Origin: Rahnella aquatilis CIP 78.65 = ATCC 33071
Lineage (GTDB): Bacteria; Pseudomonadota; Gammaproteobacteria; Enterobacterales; Enterobacteriaceae
Assembly: GCF_000241955.1 (NCBI RefSeq)
Contig: NC_016818.1
Coordinates: forward strand, 930,001 to 994,000
Direction: 5' to 3'
DNA length: 64,000 nucleotides
Shown here: positions 51,608 through 62,911 of the stretch, one piece after another
How the letters are laid out: each line of letters begins with the position of its first letter
How positions within the stretch are numbered: position 1 is the first letter of the stretch
Notes under the pieces: model-generated
What the model saw: only the letters and a program-made list of their open reading frames with translations
Told to the model about the DNA's origin: nothing
Database searches by the model: none
Program-made: the position numbers and the translations under genes

Positions 51608-52396
51608 ATGATTGATAAAACCGCCTTTATTCATCCAAGCGCTATTGTTGAAGACGGTGCCGTTATTGGTGCCGGAGTTCATATCGGTCCTTTCTGCTAC
51701 GTGGGTTCCCAGGTAGAAATTGGTGAAGGTACCGAGCTTAAATCACACGTAGTTCTTAATGGCGTGACCAAAATTGGTCGCGATAACCGCATTTTCCAGT
51801 TCGTTTCCATTGGTGAAGTTAACCAGGATCTGAAATATGCCGGTGAACCAACACGCGTTGAGGTCGGCGATCGCAACAATATTCGTGAGAGCGTTACCAT
51901 TCATCGTGGTACCGTTCAGGGCGGTGGTCTGACAAAAGTGGGTAGTGATAACCTGTTGATGGTTAACGCACATATTGCCCACGATTGTGTCATTGGTAAT
52001 CGCTGTATTCTGGCGAACAACGCGACCCTCGGTGGTCACGTTGAGATTGATGATTTCGCGATCATTGGCGGTATGACGGCGGTGCATCAGTTCTGTATTA
52101 TCGGCGCGCATGTGATGGTGGGCGGATGTTCCGGAGTTGCTCAGGATGTTCCTCCGTTTGTCATTGCGCAGGGTAACCACGCAACACCTTTCGGCATTAA
52201 TATCGAAGGGCTTAAGCGTCGTGGTTTCGAAAAAGCCGATCTGCATGCTATCCGCAATGCTTATAAGTTACTGTACCGCAGCGGTAAAACGCTGGAAGAA
52301 GCACAACCGGAAATCGCTGCTATCGCGGCTGAATTCCCGAAAGCTAAACCCTTCAGTGATTTCTTTGGCCGCTCAACGCGCGGCATTATTCGCTGA
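51608..52396 (+). CDS. lpxA: UDP-N-acetylglucosamine O-acyltransferase
   Basis: LpxA transfers 3-hydroxymyristate from ACP to UDP-GlcNAc, the first step of lipid A synthesis. The 262-residue length equals E. coli LpxA. The left-handed beta-helix of hexapeptide repeats starts at [14 protein letters not shown]. The catalytic base His125 is present in [12 protein letters not shown]. It follows fabZ by 3 bases and precedes lpxB by 18 bases, forming the conserved fabZ-lpxA-lpxB unit. Confidence 0.98.
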   Translation: MIDKTAFIHPSAIVEDGAVIGAGVHIGPFCYVGSQVEIGEGTELKSHVVLNGVTKIGRDNRIFQFVSIGEVNQDLKYAGEPTRVEVGDRNNIRESVTIHRGTVQGGGLTKVGSDNLLMVNAHIAHDCVIGNRCILANNATLGGHVEIDDFAIIGGMTAVHQFCIIGAHVMVGGCSGVAQDVPPFVIAQGNHATPFGINIEGLKRRGFEKADLHAIRNAYKLLYRSGKTLEEAQPEIAAIAAEFPKAKPFSDFFGRSTRGIIR

Positions 52397-52414
52397 TCTG
52401 CGCTACGGAAAACA

Positions 52415-53563
52415 ATGCAAAAGCCTGTTCTGACAGTTGGTCTGGTGGCTGGAGAAACGTCCGGTGACATTCTTGGCGCCGGGCTGATTCGAGCCTTGAA
52501 GAAGCATCATCCTGATGCCCGTTTTGTGGGTGTCGCAGGTCCGCTGATGCAGGCGGAAGGATGCGAAGCCTGGTACGAAATGGAAGAACTGGCGGTAATG
52601 GGCGTGGTAGAAGTTCTTGAACGGCTGCCACGCTTATTGAAAATCCGCAAAGATCTGACCCGTCGTTTTAGCGAACTGAAGCCGGATGTTTTCGTAGGCA
52701 TTGATGCGCCTGACTTCAATATCACGCTTGAAGGTCGTTTGAAGCAGCGCGGGATCCGTACTATTCACTATGTCAGCCCCTCTGTCTGGGCCTGGCGCCA
52801 AAAACGTGTTTTCAAAATCGGGAAGGCCACTGATCTGGTTTTGGCATTCCTGCCTTTTGAAAAAGCGTTTTATGACAAATTTAATGTTCCCTGTCGTTTC
52901 ATTGGTCATACGATGGCCGATGCGATGCCGTTGCATCCTGATAAACAGGCCGCACGTTTGTCACTCGGTATTCCTGAAGATGTGCATTGCCTCGCTTTGC
53001 TGCCAGGAAGTCGTCATGCTGAAGTGGAAATGCTCAGCGCGGATTTTCTAAAAACAGCTTTGCAGCTACGACAAACTTATCCTGATTTACATGTCGTTGT
53101 GCCTCTGGTGAATGCCAAACGTCGCGAGCAGTTTGAACGTATTAAGGCTGAAATAGCGCCTGATCTTCCTGCGCATTTGCTCGATGGGAAAGGTCGGGAA
53201 GCGATGATCGCCAGCGATGCCGCTTTGCTGGCATCGGGAACGGCAGCGCTGGAATGTATGCTGGCAAAATGCCCGATGGTCGTGGGCTACCGTATGAAGC
53301 CTTTCACTTTCTGGCTGGCAGAGCGTCTGGTGAAAACACCTTATGTTTCATTGCCAAATCTGCTGGCACGGCGGGAAATTGTCACCGAATTACTGCAAAC
53401 CGAATGTGTACCTGACAAACTTTCTGCTGCGTTGCTGCCTTTATTGGCTGGTGGCGAGAAAAGTCAGGCACTGCGTAAGACGTTCCTTGAACTGCATGAA
53501 AGTATCCGCCGTGACGCAGACGAACAGGCTGCTCAGGCCGTCATGGAGCTGGCAAAGCGATGA
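52415..53563 (+). CDS. lpxB: Lipid-A-disaccharide synthase
   Basis: LpxB joins lipid X and UDP-diacylglucosamine to give the beta-1,6-linked lipid A disaccharide. The 382-residue length equals E. coli. It shows the GT-B family motifs [18 protein letters not shown] at the N-terminus, [27 protein letters not shown], and [13 protein letters not shown]. Its end overlaps the rnhB start by four bases (ATGA), so the two are translationally coupled. Confidence 0.97.
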   Translation: MQKPVLTVGLVAGETSGDILGAGLIRALKKHHPDARFVGVAGPLMQAEGCEAWYEMEELAVMGVVEVLERLPRLLKIRKDLTRRFSELKPDVFVGIDAPDFNITLEGRLKQRGIRTIHYVSPSVWAWRQKRVFKIGKATDLVLAFLPFEKAFYDKFNVPCRFIGHTMADAMPLHPDKQAARLSLGIPEDVHCLALLPGSRHAEVEMLSADFLKTALQLRQTYPDLHVVVPLVNAKRREQFERIKAEIAPDLPAHLLDGKGREAMIASDAALLASGTAALECMLAKCPMVVGYRMKPFTFWLAERLVKTPYVSLPNLLARREIVTELLQTECVPDKLSAALLPLLAGGEKSQALRKTFLELHESIRRDADEQAAQAVMELAKR

Positions 53564-54156
53564 GTGATGTATTTATTTATCCGCAAGCTGTCTGTATTGC
53601 TGGCGTGGATGAGGTGGGACGCGGCCCCTTAGTGGGTGCAGTCGTCACCGCTGCTGTGATTCTTGATCCTGCTAACCCGATTGTCGGGCTGGCAGACTCC
53701 AAGAAACTCTCTGAAAAGCGCCGCGAGGCGTTGTACATCGAAATCAAAGAGAAAGCGCTGGCCTGGAGTCTCGGGCGAGCTGAACCGCATGAAATTGATG
53801 AACTGAATATTCTGCATGCCACTATGCTGGCAATGCAAAGAGCCGTTGCCGGTTTGTGCATCACGCCAGATATGGTGCTGATTGATGGTAACCGCTGTCC
53901 TAAACTTCCAATGGCTTCACTGGCGGTAGTGAAAGGGGACAGCAAAGTCGCAGAAATCAGCGCCGCCTCAATTCTGGCTAAAGTCACCCGCGACCGCGAA
54001 ATGGTTGAACTGGATCTTCAGTTCCCTGAATATGGTTTTGCGAAGCACAAAGGCTATCCGACGCCGGTGCATCTTGAAAGCCTTGCCCGTCTTGGCGCCA
54101 CTACGCACCACCGTCGAAGTTTCTCTCCGGTGAAACGCGCGCTCGGGCTGGCATAA
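53560..54156 (+). CDS. rnhB: Ribonuclease HII
   Basis: RNase HII cuts RNA in RNA-DNA hybrids and starts removal of single ribonucleotides from DNA. The 198-residue length equals E. coli. The catalytic acidic residues are visible in [15 protein letters not shown] (Asp17, Glu18), LIDGNRCP and the later [12 protein letters not shown]. It overlaps lpxB and precedes dnaE, whose product is the main source of misincorporated ribonucleotides. Confidence 0.97.
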   Translation: MSDVFIYPQAVCIAGVDEVGRGPLVGAVVTAAVILDPANPIVGLADSKKLSEKRREALYIEIKEKALAWSLGRAEPHEIDELNILHATMLAMQRAVAGLCITPDMVLIDGNRCPKLPMASLAVVKGDSKVAEISAASILAKVTRDREMVELDLQFPEYGFAKHKGYPTPVHLESLARLGATTHHRRSFSPVKRALGLA

Positions 54157-54239
54157 CGCGTCATTTGTCCCTGCCCGTTTTTATTGCTAAAAAAGACGGG
54201 CACACAAACCTTTAATTCACTCATTTCTGGACTCTGGAT

Positions 54240-57200
54240 ATGGCCGAACCTCGTTTTATTCATCTGCGTGTACATAGCGACTATTCCATGGTGGATGGGC
54301 TTGCGAAGGTCGGTCCGCTGGTGAAATGCGCAGCGTCACTCGGCATGCCTGCTTTGGCGATTACCGATTTCACTAACTTGTGCGGACTGGTTAAATTTTA
54401 CGGTGCGGCACATGGTGCGGGTATAAAACCGATTATCGGTGCAGACCTGAATGTTCAAAGCGAAATACTGGGTGATGAACTGGCACAGCTGACGGTTCTG
54501 GCGATGAATAATCAGGGCTACCAGAACCTGACCTTATTGATTTCCAGAGCGTATCAGCGCGGTTACGGCGCAGCCGGGCCGATCGTCGACCTCGAATGGC
54601 TGGCAGAACTGAATGAAGGTTTGATTCTGCTTTCCGGCGCGAGGATGGGTGATGTCGGTAAATTTCTGACCCGCGGAAATGACTTACAAGTCAGCCAGTG
54701 CCTGGATTTCTACCAGCAGTATTTCCCCGATCGTTATTATCTCGAATTGATCCGTACCGGCCGTGCAGAAGAAGAAAACTATCTGCATGCGGCTGTCGCA
54801 CTGGCGACAGAGCGCGGTTTGCCGGTGGTGGCAACCAACGACGTGCGCTTTATGGTGCCGACTGACTTTGATGCCCATGAGATTCGTGTTGCGATCCACG
54901 ATGGTTTCACGCTGGATGACCCTAAACGTCCGCGCAATTACACTTCGCAGCAATATATGCGCAGTGAAGATGAGATGTGCGAGCTGTTTGAGGATTTGCC
55001 TGAAGCGTTGCAAAACAGCGTGGAAATTGCCAAACGCTGTAACGTCACCATCCGTCTGGGCGAATATTTTCTGCCGCAGTTCCCGACCGGTGATATGACC
55101 ACTGAAGATTTTCTGGTCGAAAAATCAAAAATCGGGCTGGAAGAGCGCCTTGAGTTTTTATTCCCGGATCCGGAAGTTCGTGCACAAAGACGCCCTGAAT
55201 ATGACGAGCGTCTGGACATTGAACTTAAAGTTATCAACCAGATGGGTTTTCCCGGTTACTTCCTGATCGTAATGGAGTTCATCCAGTGGTCGAAAGATAA
55301 CAACGTACCTGTCGGGCCGGGACGTGGTTCCGGTGCAGGTTCTCTGGTGGCATATGCCCTGAAAATTACCGATCTGGATCCGCTCGAATTTGACTTGCTG
55401 TTCGAACGTTTCCTTAACCCTGAACGTGTTTCCATGCCCGACTTTGATGTCGACTTCTGTATGGAAAAACGCGACCGGGTTATCGATCACGTTTCAGAAA
55501 TGTATGGCCGCGAAGCTGTTTCGCAGATCATTACTTTCGGAACGATGGCTGCCAAAGCGGTTATCCGCGATGTGGGCCGTGTTCTGGGGCATCCTTACGG
55601 CTTCGTTGACCGCATTTCCAAACTGGTGCCACCCGATCCGGGCATGACGCTTGAAAAAGCGTTTGCTGCAGAGCCACAGTTGCCCGAAATCTATGAGGCT
55701 GACGAAGAGGTTAAGTCTCTCATCGACATGGCGCGTCAGCTTGAAGGTGTCACCCGTAACGCCGGGAAACACGCCGGTGGCGTAGTGATTGCGCCCACCA
55801 AAATCACCGACTTTGCGCCACTTTATTGTGATGCGGAAGGTAACCATCCGGTCACGCAGTTTGATAAAAATGATGTGGAATATGCGGGTCTGGTGAAGTT
55901 CGACTTCCTTGGCCTGCGTACGCTGACCATCATCGACTGGGCGCTGGAGATGATCAACGCCCGCCGCGCGAAAGCCGGTGAGGCACCGCTGGATATTGCG
56001 GCCATCCCGCTGGATGACAAAAAAAGCTTCGACATGCTGCAACGCTCGGAAACCACGGCGGTATTCCAGCTTGAATCACGCGGCATGAAAGATTTGATCA
56101 AACGCCTCAAGCCTGACAGTTTCGAAGATATGATCGCTCTGGTGGCGCTGTTCCGCCCGGGCCCTTTACAGTCCGGCATGGTGGATAACTTTATTGACCG
56201 TAAACACGGTCGTGAAGAGATTTCTTACCCGGATATCCAGTGGCAGCATGAATCCCTGAAACCTGTGCTGGAGCCGACGTACGGCATCATCCTGTATCAG
56301 GAACAGGTTATGCAGATTGCGCAGGTTCTGGCAGGTTACTCGCTGGGTGGTGCAGACATGCTCCGCCGTGCGATGGGTAAGAAAAACCCGGTGGAGATGG
56401 CCAAGCAGCGCGGCGGTTTTGAAGAGGGGGCAAAATCTCGGGGTATCGACGGCGAACTGGCGATTAAAATCTTCGACCTGGTAGAGAAATTTGCCGGTTA
56501 CGGTTTTAACAAATCTCACTCAGCAGCTTATGCTTTAGTGTCGTATCAGACGCTGTGGCTGAAAGCGCACTATCCGGCGGAGTTCATGGCGGCGGTAATG
56601 ACGGCTGATATGGATAACACTGAAAAAGTGGTCGGGCTGGTGGATGAATGCTGGCGTATGGGGCTGAAAATCCTGCCGCCTGATATCAACAGCGGCCTGT
56701 ATCATTTCCACGTGAACGATGAAGGCGAAATTGTTTACGGCATTGGCGCGATTAAAGGCGTGGGTGAAGGCCCGATTGAAGCCATTATTGAAGCGCGTAA
56801 CGAAGGCGGCTATTTCAAAGAGCTGTTTGATTTGTGCGCGCGTGCTGACGTCAAAAAACTGAATAAACGCATTCTCGAAAAGCTGATCATGTCCGGGGCG
56901 TTTGACCGTCTGGGACCACACCGTGCCGCGTTGATGAGTTCCTTAAGCGACGCATTGAAAGCCGCTGATCAACATGCCAAAGCCGAGGCGATTGGTCAGG
57001 TTGATATGTTTGGTGTGCTGGCAGAAGCACCTGAGCAGGTTGAGAAATCTTACGCGAATGTGATGCCATGGCCGGAACAAACGGTTCTGGATGGCGAACG
57101 TGAGACGCTCGGCTTGTATCTGACCGGCCATCCGATCACGCAATATTTGAAAGAAATTGAACGTTATGGCGGCGGCCAGCGTTTGAAAGATATGCACCCG

Positions 57201-57722
57201 ACGGAACGGGGCAAAATGACCGTCGCGGTCGGGCTTGTCCTTGCCGCACGTGTCATGGTCACCAAGCGGGGTAACCGCATTGGGATCTGTACCCTTGATG
57301 ACCGTTCCGGTCGTCTGGAAGTCATGTTGTTCACTGAAGCATTGGAAAAATTCCAGCATTTATTGGAAAAAGACCGTATCCTTATCGCCACAGGACAGGT
57401 CAGCTTTGATGACTTCAGTGGCGGGCTTAAAATGATGGCCCGCGATATAATGGACATCAGTGAAGCACGGGAAAAATATGCTCGCGGTCTTGCTATCTCG
57501 CTGACTGACAGGCAAATTGATGACCAGCTTTTGAACCGTCTCCGCCAATCGTTGGAACCACATCGATCGGGGACGATACCAGTGCATCTGTATTACCAAC
57601 GAGAAAACGCAAGAGCCCGGCTACGATTCGGGGCGTCATGGCGTGTTACGCCAACGGACAAACTGTTGCTGGATTTGCGAGGCCTGGTCGGTACTGAGCA
57701 GGTGGAACTGGAATTTGACTAA
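54240..57722 (+). CDS. dnaE: DNA polymerase III alpha subunit
   Basis: DnaE is the catalytic subunit of the replicative polymerase. The 1160-residue length equals E. coli. An N-terminal PHP domain starts with [20 protein letters not shown]. The polymerase active-site aspartates are in place at 401 and 403 ([12 protein letters not shown]) and 555 (KFDFLGLRT). The C-terminal part contains the tandem helix-hairpin-helix region, the internal beta-clamp motif QVDMFGVL and an OB fold ([19 protein letters not shown]). accA starts 12 bases after the stop, the conserved dnaE-accA pairing. Confidence 0.98.
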   Translation: MAEPRFIHLRVHSDYSMVDGLAKVGPLVKCAASLGMPALAITDFTNLCGLVKFYGAAHGAGIKPIIGADLNVQSEILGDELAQLTVLAMNNQGYQNLTLLISRAYQRGYGAAGPIVDLEWLAELNEGLILLSGARMGDVGKFLTRGNDLQVSQCLDFYQQYFPDRYYLELIRTGRAEEENYLHAAVALATERGLPVVATNDVRFMVPTDFDAHEIRVAIHDGFTLDDPKRPRNYTSQQYMRSEDEMCELFEDLPEALQNSVEIAKRCNVTIRLGEYFLPQFPTGDMTTEDFLVEKSKIGLEERLEFLFPDPEVRAQRRPEYDERLDIELKVINQMGFPGYFLIVMEFIQWSKDNNVPVGPGRGSGAGSLVAYALKITDLDPLEFDLLFERFLNPERVSMPDFDVDFCMEKRDRVIDHVSEMYGREAVSQIITFGTMAAKAVIRDVGRVLGHPYGFVDRISKLVPPDPGMTLEKAFAAEPQLPEIYEADEEVKSLIDMARQLEGVTRNAGKHAGGVVIAPTKITDFAPLYCDAEGNHPVTQFDKNDVEYAGLVKFDFLGLRTLTIIDWALEMINARRAKAGEAPLDIAAIPLDDKKSFDMLQRSETTAVFQLESRGMKDLIKRLKPDSFEDMIALVALFRPGPLQSGMVDNFIDRKHGREEISYPDIQWQHESLKPVLEPTYGIILYQEQVMQIAQVLAGYSLGGADMLRRAMGKKNPVEMAKQRGGFEEGAKSRGIDGELAIKIFDLVEKFAGYGFNKSHSAAYALVSYQTLWLKAHYPAEFMAAVMTADMDNTEKVVGLVDECWRMGLKILPPDINSGLYHFHVNDEGEIVYGIGAIKGVGEGPIEAIIEARNEGGYFKELFDLCARADVKKLNKRILEKLIMSGAFDRLGPHRAALMSSLSDALKAADQHAKAEAIGQVDMFGVLAEAPEQVEKSYANVMPWPEQTVLDGERETLGLYLTGHPITQYLKEIERYGGGQRLKDMHPTERGKMTVAVGLVLAARVMVTKRGNRIGICTLDDRSGRLEVMLFTEALEKFQHLLEKDRILIATGQVSFDDFSGGLKMMARDIMDISEAREKYARGLAISLTDRQIDDQLLNRLRQSLEPHRSGTIPVHLYYQRENARARLRFGASWRVTPTDKLLLDLRGLVGTEQVELEFD

Positions 57723-57734
57723 AATAGGAATGCT

Positions 57735-58694
57735 ATGAGTCTGAATTTTCTTGATTTTGAACAGCCGATTGCGGAACTGGAAGCGAAAATTGACTCGCTG
57801 ACTGCAGTCAGCCGTCAAGACGAAAAATTAGATATTAATCTGGACGAAGAAGTTGCACGCTTGCGCGAGAAAAGCGTTGAACTGACCCGTAAGATTTTCT
57901 CTGATCTGGGTGCCTGGCAGATTGCCCAACTGGCACGCCATCCTCGTCGCCCTTATACGCTCGATTACATCAAACATATCTTTACCGATTTTGATGAACT
58001 GGCGGGTGATCGTGCCTTCGCAGACGATAAAGCTATCGTTGGCGGTATTGCTCGTTTGGGTGAACGTGCTGTGATGATCATTGGTCATCAGAAAGGCCGT
58101 GAAACGAAAGAGAAAATTCGTCGTAACTTCGGCATGCCTGCACCAGAAGGGTATCGTAAAGCGTTGCGTCTGATGGAAATGGCTGAGCGTTTTAAACTGC
58201 CAATTATCACCTTCATCGACACCCCGGGCGCTTATCCGGGTGTGGGCGCGGAAGAACGTGGTCAGTCTGAAGCGATCGCCCGTAACCTGCGTGAAATGTC
58301 CCGCCTGAACGTTCCGGTTATCTGCACCGTTATCGGTGAAGGTGGCTCCGGTGGCGCACTGGCGATCGGTGTGGGTGACAAAGTTAATATGCTGCAATAC
58401 AGCACCTATTCGGTGATCTCGCCGGAAGGTTGTGCGTCAATTCTGTGGAAGAGTGCGGATAAAGCCCCTCTGGCTGCGGAAGCGATGGGCATCATTGCAC
58501 CGCGTCTGAAAGAGCTGAAACTGATCGACTCTGTGATCCCTGAGCCTTTGGGTGGCGCTCACCGTAACGTAGAAGCGATGGCTGCTTCTCTGCGTGCACA
58601 ACTTGAAGCTGATCTGAGCGATCTGGATGTGTTGAGTACGGAAGAGCTGCGTAACCGTCGTTATCAGCGTCTGATGACTTACGGCTACTGCTGA
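57735..58694 (+). CDS. accA: Acetyl-CoA carboxylase carboxyltransferase subunit alpha
   Basis: AccA, with AccD, transfers carboxyl from biotin to acetyl-CoA to make malonyl-CoA, the first step of fatty acid synthesis. The 319-residue length equals E. coli. It begins [21 protein letters not shown] and shows the carboxyltransferase core [21 protein letters not shown] and [15 protein letters not shown] with oxyanion-hole glycines. It follows dnaE by 12 bases and has its own strong terminator. Confidence 0.98.
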   Translation: MSLNFLDFEQPIAELEAKIDSLTAVSRQDEKLDINLDEEVARLREKSVELTRKIFSDLGAWQIAQLARHPRRPYTLDYIKHIFTDFDELAGDRAFADDKAIVGGIARLGERAVMIIGHQKGRETKEKIRRNFGMPAPEGYRKALRLMEMAERFKLPIITFIDTPGAYPGVGAEERGQSEAIARNLREMSRLNVPVICTVIGEGGSGGALAIGVGDKVNMLQYSTYSVISPEGCASILWKSADKAPLAAEAMGIIAPRLKELKLIDSVIPEPLGGAHRNVEAMAASLRAQLEADLSDLDVLSTEELRNRRYQRLMTYGYC

Positions 58695-58714
58695 TCCTGA
58701 ACGTGATTTTCGAA

Positions 58715-58740
58715 AGGCCACGCACTGCGTGGCCTTTTTT
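58715..58740 (+). terminator. Terminator of dnaE-accA
   Basis: AGGCCACGC-ACT-GCGTGGCCT is followed by a run of T. It lies 20 bases after the accA stop. Confidence 0.93.
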
Positions 58741-58883
58741 ATTGGCCGTATTTATCTGTCAGTCTTTCCGGCATTCTTAAATTTCTCCCATTCACTTTAA
58801 ACTCAACGGTAAAGGGTACCCAGCAGGCACTAACCGTGTTTCTATAAATACCTTAGAAAATAAACAACAGAAGGATTTGTCAG

Positions 58884-61031
58884 ATGAATATTATCGCTAT
58901 CATGCGCCCGGAAGGGGCTTACTACAAAGACGAGCCGATCCGTGAACTGGATAGCGCGCTGACGCTTCTCGGATTTCAGGTCATTTATCCGCGCGATCGC
59001 GCGGATCTGCTCAAACTCATCGAAAATAATGCCCGCATTTGCGGCGCTATTTTCGACTGGGATCAGCATAGCGAAGAGCTGTGTACAGCCATTAATGAGC
59101 TGAATGAATATCTGCCGCTTTACGCTTTCATCAATACGCATTCAACGCTTGATGTTGACGTTAATGAAATGCGCATGGTGCTCTACTTCTTTGAATATGC
59201 GCTGAGTGCGGCTGAAGATATTGCCAAACGCATCCGCCAGTATACCGACGAATACATCGATACCATTACGCCGCCGCTGACAAAAGCGTTGTTCACCTAT
59301 GTAGAAGAAGGAAAATACACTTTTTGTACGCCGGGACATATGGCCGGTACGGCGTTTTTAAAGAGCCCGGTGGGGACATTGTTCTATGATTTTTTCGGCG
59401 CCAAAACGCTGAAAGCCGATGTGTCGATTTCGGTGACCGAACTGGGTTCCCTGCTTGATCACACGGGTCCGCATCTCGAGGCGGAGGAATATATCGCCCG
59501 CACTTTCGGTGCCGAGCAAAGCTATATCGTCACTAATGGCACCTCGACTGCCAATAAAATTGTCGGAATGTATGCTGCACCGGCGGGGAGTACGGTACTG
59601 ATTGACCGCAACTGTCATAAATCACTCGCCCATCTGATGATGATGACTAATATCGTGCCGGTCTATTTGCGACCCAATCGCAACGCGTATGGCATTCTTG
59701 GCGGAATACCTAAGCGTGAATTCACCCGAGAAAGCATCGAAGAGAAGATTGCACAGACTGAGAATGCCACCTGGCCAGTGCACGCAGTGATCACTAACTC
59801 TACTTACGACGGCTTGCTGTACAACACGGATTACATCAAAAGCACACTTGATGTTCCGTCGATTCATTTTGATTCTGCATGGGTGCCATACACGAATTTT
59901 CATCCAATTTATGATGGTAAAAGCGGAATGAGCGGCGAGCGCATTCCGGGAAAAGTCATTTACGAAACGCAATCAACACACAAACTACTGGCAGCTTTCT
60001 CGCAGGCGTCGATGATTCACATTAAGGGTGATTACAATGAAAGTACCTTTAATGAAGCTTATATGATGCACACCACCACATCGCCAAATTACGGCATTGT
60101 GGCTTCTGCAGAAACTGCCGCAGCGATGTTGCGCGGTAATCCCGGGCGGCGTCTCATTAACCGCTCGGTTGAACGCGCGCTGCATTTCCGTAAGGAGATA
60201 CAGCGGTTGCGGGAAGAAACCGAGGGCTGGTTCTTTGATATCTGGCAGCCTGAACATATTGATGAAGCCGAGTGCTGGCCGCTGAATCCCGATCAAAACT
60301 GGCATGGTTTTGCGCATGCCGATGCCGATCATATGTATCTGGATCCGATCAAAGTGACGATCCTGACACCCGGAATGGATGAAACGGGAAAGCTGGAAGA
60401 AGAGGGGATCCCGGCCGCGCTAGTAGCGAAATTCCTGGATGAGCGCGGCGTGGTAGTGGAAAAAACCGGTCCGTATAACCTGCTTTTCCTGTTCAGTATC
60501 GGCATTGATAAAACCAAATCCATGAGTCTGATGCGCGGCCTGACTGATTTTAAGCGCAGTTATGATCTCAACCTGCGCATTAAAAATATGCTGCCGGATT
60601 TATATGCGGAAGATCCTGATTTCTACCGCAATATGCGGATTCAGGATCTGGCGCAAGGGATCCATAAGCTGATTGTTCGCCACGATCTGCCGCGCTTAAT
60701 GCTGGAGGCATTTGATGTGCTGCCGGAAATGAAAATGACGCCGTATGAAATGTTCCAGCATCAGGTTCGTGGCCATGTTGATGAATGTGACATTGATGAA
60801 CTGGTCGGCAAAGTATCAGCCAACATGATCCTGCCTTATCCGCCCGGTGTACCCGTGGTGATGCCGGGCGAGATGATCACGGAAGAAAGCCGCGCTGTGC
60901 TCGATTTCCTGATTATGCTCTGCTCAATAGGCGAGCGTTACCCCGGCTTTGAGACGGATATTCATGGAACGCGGCTCACAGAAGACGGGCGATATCTGGT
61001 GAAGGTCTTAAAACTTCCGGAAGCGAGCTAG
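58884..61031 (+). CDS. ldcC: Lysine decarboxylase LdcC (constitutive type)
   Basis: LdcC is a PLP enzyme that converts lysine to cadaverine. The 715-residue protein aligns without gaps to E. coli LdcC over the first part. It has an N-terminal wing domain (MNIIAIMRPEGAYYKDEPI), the PLP-binding core with Lys367 in ETQSTHKLLAAFSQ, and a C-terminal domain. Its place between accA and yaeR is that of ldcC rather than cadA, and no cadB antiporter gene is adjacent, which supports the LdcC call. AGAAGGA lies 7 bases before the ATG. Confidence 0.94.
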   Translation: MNIIAIMRPEGAYYKDEPIRELDSALTLLGFQVIYPRDRADLLKLIENNARICGAIFDWDQHSEELCTAINELNEYLPLYAFINTHSTLDVDVNEMRMVLYFFEYALSAAEDIAKRIRQYTDEYIDTITPPLTKALFTYVEEGKYTFCTPGHMAGTAFLKSPVGTLFYDFFGAKTLKADVSISVTELGSLLDHTGPHLEAEEYIARTFGAEQSYIVTNGTSTANKIVGMYAAPAGSTVLIDRNCHKSLAHLMMMTNIVPVYLRPNRNAYGILGGIPKREFTRESIEEKIAQTENATWPVHAVITNSTYDGLLYNTDYIKSTLDVPSIHFDSAWVPYTNFHPIYDGKSGMSGERIPGKVIYETQSTHKLLAAFSQASMIHIKGDYNESTFNEAYMMHTTTSPNYGIVASAETAAAMLRGNPGRRLINRSVERALHFRKEIQRLREETEGWFFDIWQPEHIDEAECWPLNPDQNWHGFAHADADHMYLDPIKVTILTPGMDETGKLEEEGIPAALVAKFLDERGVVVEKTGPYNLLFLFSIGIDKTKSMSLMRGLTDFKRSYDLNLRIKNMLPDLYAEDPDFYRNMRIQDLAQGIHKLIVRHDLPRLMLEAFDVLPEMKMTPYEMFQHQVRGHVDECDIDELVGKVSANMILPYPPGVPVVMPGEMITEESRAVLDFLIMLCSIGERYPGFETDIHGTRLTEDGRYLVKVLKLPEAS

Positions 61032-61038
61032 CAAACTG

Positions 61039-61060
61039 CCCTCTTTAAGAGGGCTTTTTA
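61039..61060 (+). terminator. Terminator of ldcC
   Basis: GCCCTCTTTAAGAGGGC is self-complementary and followed by five T. It lies 7 bases after the ldcC stop. Confidence 0.93.
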
Positions 61061-61117
61061 TTGACGTCTTTGGCCGCCCTGAGTAACGTGCAGGTCAGAA
61101 ATTAACAGGACATGACT

Positions 61118-61507
61118 ATGCTTAATCTTCGCCAGATCCACCACATCGCCATCATCGGTTCTGATTATCAGGCCAGCAAACACTTCTACTGTGACATTCT
61201 CGGGTTCAGGCTACTGGGGGAGTTTTACCGTGAGGAACGCGATTCCTGGAAAGCTGACCTGGCGCTTAATGATCATTACACCATTGAATTATTCAGCTTT
61301 CCGCAACCGCCAGCCCGGCCAAGTCGTCCTGAGGCGTGCGGATTACGCCATCTTGCGTTCAGTGTTGAAGATATCGGGCAATCCATTTCCGCGCTCACTG
61401 AAGCCGGTGTTGTCTGCGAACCGGTAAGAACCGATCCGTACACGGGCAAAAAATTCACCTTCTTTAACGATCCTGACGGCTTACCGCTGGAATTGTACGA
61501 ATCCTGA
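61118..61507 (+). CDS. yaeR: VOC family (glyoxalase-like) protein YaeR
   Basis: This 129-residue protein belongs to the vicinal-oxygen-chelate superfamily of small metal-dependent enzymes; its substrate is unknown. It begins LNLRQIHHIAIIGSDYQASK and contains two beta-alpha-beta-beta-beta halves with candidate metal ligands at HHIAI, IELFSF, RHLAFSV and LPLELYES. The ATG at 61118 is chosen because AGGA lies 7 bases upstream and the length then equals E. coli YaeR; the ATG at 61112 is too close to the ribosome-binding site. tilS starts 7 bases later. Confidence 0.93.
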   Translation: MLNLRQIHHIAIIGSDYQASKHFYCDILGFRLLGEFYREERDSWKADLALNDHYTIELFSFPQPPARPSRPEACGLRHLAFSVEDIGQSISALTEAGVVCEPVRTDPYTGKKFTFFNDPDGLPLELYES

Positions 61508-61514
61508 TAATCCT

Positions 61515-62861
61515 ATGAACTCAAAACCGGCGGCGACATTTCTTTCAGAACACCTGCGCAATAAAATCGGTGATGCACGAAAACTTTGCGTGGCGTTCAG
61601 CGGCGGCCTGGATTCTTCGGTCCTGCTGGCCGGGCTGGCAAAGTTACGCGACGACGCGTTGCCGGGCATCGAACTGCGTGCGTTGCATATTCATCATGGA
61701 TTGAGCCGGTTTGCTGATGACTGGGTCGCCCACTGCCAGATGTTTTGTCAGCAGCGAGATATTCCTTTCTCCGTGGTTAAAGTGCAGGTCAATTCGCAGG
61801 AAGGCGGAATCGAAGCGGCGGCACGAACGGCACGTTATCAGGCATTTGCTGAAAGTCTGACTGCCGGTGAAGTGTTACTGACCGCACAACATCTGAATGA
61901 CCAATGCGAAACTTTTATGCTGGCGCTTAAACGTGGAAGCGGGCCTGCCGGTCTCTCGGCGATGAGCGCAGACAGTTCGGTTCAGGGGTACCGGTTACTG
62001 CGACCTCTGCTTGATCTCAGCCGTGAACAGCTCGAAGAATGCGCCATTCAATATCAGTTGCGCTGGATCGAAGACGACAGCAACCGGGATGCGCGTTTTG
62101 ATCGTAACTTTCTGCGACTGGATATTTTACCTGCGCTTTACGACCGATGGCCGCATTTTGCTCAGGCCACGGCTCGCAGCGCATTACTTTGTGCAGAGCA
62201 GGAAGCATTGCTGGATGAGTTACTCAGTGAGTCCCTGGAAGTCTTAACTGACGGTCAGGGCAGTTTATCTGTCGACGGGTTAAGCAATGTCTCAGCGGTG
62301 AGACGTTCTGCGTTATTACGTCGCTGGCTGGCATCGCATGGTGTGAGAATGCCTTCGCGTGAACAGTTGCAGAGAATATGGGATGAGGTTGCGTTAAGCC
62401 GTGAAGATGCGCAGGCGCAATTAGTTCTGGGAAAATGGGTTGTCCGGCGTTTCCGTCAGCGTTTGTATGCATTGTCAGAACGCAGACCGCTTAAAGATCA
62501 GATCCTCTGCTGGGATCCGGCTGAAAAATTAGCGCTGCCTGACGGACTGGGTTGTCTGATTGCCGATCATGTTCTCACCGGGCAGGCGGCTGACTGTCTG
62601 ATCCGCCAGCCACGTGCTGATGAAAAGATCACTGTACGTTTCCATGCGAAGGGATATATCGAAAAGGTTGGGCGGGATCGGGCGCGTCAGGCCAAAAAAT
62701 TGTGGTCCGAGTTAGGTGTGCCGCCATGGGAGCGGGATCGTATTCCGTTGATTTATTACAATGATCAATTGATGGCTGCACCGGGCTGGTTTATTACCCG
62801 CCAGTCCCAGGCTGAAAATAATGAAGCGCAATGGCGGATCATCTGGTCGGCTGCGCAATGA
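61515..62861 (+). CDS. tilS: tRNA(Ile)-lysidine synthetase TilS
   Basis: TilS attaches lysine to C34 of the CAT-anticodon tRNA-Ile, changing it to read AUA. The 448-residue protein has the PP-loop ATP-binding motif VAFSGGLDSSVLLAGL near residue 30, the substrate motif HIHHGLS, and C-terminal tRNA-binding domains ending in WRIIWSAAQ. Family length is about 430-440 in enterobacteria. It lies 7 bases after yaeR. In E. coli rof-yaeP converge on it directly; here a cytochrome gene intervenes. Confidence 0.96.
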   Translation: MNSKPAATFLSEHLRNKIGDARKLCVAFSGGLDSSVLLAGLAKLRDDALPGIELRALHIHHGLSRFADDWVAHCQMFCQQRDIPFSVVKVQVNSQEGGIEAAARTARYQAFAESLTAGEVLLTAQHLNDQCETFMLALKRGSGPAGLSAMSADSSVQGYRLLRPLLDLSREQLEECAIQYQLRWIEDDSNRDARFDRNFLRLDILPALYDRWPHFAQATARSALLCAEQEALLDELLSESLEVLTDGQGSLSVDGLSNVSAVRRSALLRRWLASHGVRMPSREQLQRIWDEVALSREDAQAQLVLGKWVVRRFRQRLYALSERRPLKDQILCWDPAEKLALPDGLGCLIADHVLTGQAADCLIRQPRADEKITVRFHAKGYIEKVGRDRARQAKKLWSELGVPPWERDRIPLIYYNDQLMAAPGWFITRQSQAENNEAQWRIIWSAAQ

Positions 62862-62911
62862 ACAAAAAGAACGGCTTATTTGGGGCGGACGTTATTTGCC
62901 GGGGAGTTGTG

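Noticed and set aside
58884..61031. Possible cadA instead of ldcC
   Set aside because: No cadB or cadC is adjacent, and the accA-ldcC-yaeR-tilS order is the ldcC locus.
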